Below, piece by piece: positions 5,595 to 5,622 of a stretch of DNA of 5,622 bases. The notes beneath the pieces are model-generated. The model was not told where the DNA came from. It made no database searches and was given only the letters and a program-made list of their open reading frames with translations. Within the stretch, counting starts at the first letter, position 1; each line of letters begins with the position of its first letter. The position numbers and the translations under genes are program-made. This DNA is from Phycisphaerales bacterium (GTDB lineage Bacteria; Planctomycetota; Phycisphaerae; Phycisphaerales; SM1A02). The DNA lies in contig SKZB01000466.1 of assembly GCA_007127615.1 (NCBI GenBank), positions 1 through 5,622 on the forward strand, in the 5' to 3' direction.

Positions 5595-5622
5595 CGTCAA
5601 TGAACTGGATATTTTCGTTGCC

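Noticed and set aside
5597..5622. End of a further minus-strand gene (seven codons and TGA before the terminator)
   Set aside because: The frame is too short to recognise, and the TGA sits only 2 bases from the terminator stem. It is possible but cannot be separated from chance; it is mentioned under the terminator only.

Overview
The window is about 62% GC by eye. All four recognisable genes lie on the minus strand. The gene set and style suggest a free-living bacterium, most likely of the Planctomycetota (Phycisphaerae-like). The hints are an SMC head domain with a longer than usual loop, a FlgI-like lipoprotein carrying HEAT-type repeats, and purine-rich 8-bp intergenic repeats. The taxonomic call is inference from resemblance, not from a marker gene.

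Layout from left to right, which is opposite to the direction of transcription. Positions 1-550 hold the N-terminal 183 residues of the chromosome condensation ATPase SMC; the gene runs off the left edge. Positions 711-2639 encode a predicted outer-membrane or periplasm-facing lipoprotein. Its first half resembles the flagellar P-ring protein FlgI, but its C-terminal half is a HEAT-like region plus an unassigned domain. Positions 2800-3483 encode ElbB, a DJ-1/PfpI-superfamily protein. Positions 3484-4277 form a 794-base stretch without a credible gene, filled with repeats and hairpins. Positions 4278-5369 encode class I fructose-1,6-bisphosphate aldolase FbaB (DhnA family). Positions 5370-5562 are its promoter region plus a second copy of the same repeat family. 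Positions 5563-5594 are a strong intrinsic terminator for a leftward gene lying beyond the right edge.

The genes do not form an obvious pathway: chromosome organisation, envelope or flagellum-like, ElbB, and glycolysis/gluconeogenesis. The 160-base gaps, separate ribosome binding sites and the terminator ahead of fbaB suggest mostly independent transcription units. The most noteworthy non-coding signal is a composite repeat with two copies in opposite orientation bracketing fbaB. Both copies share a 35-bp block (33/35 identical), an array of degenerate 8-bp units, and an exact 19-bp block, in the same order. I found no CRISPR array, tRNA, rRNA, transposase, or convincing new defence or biosynthetic system.
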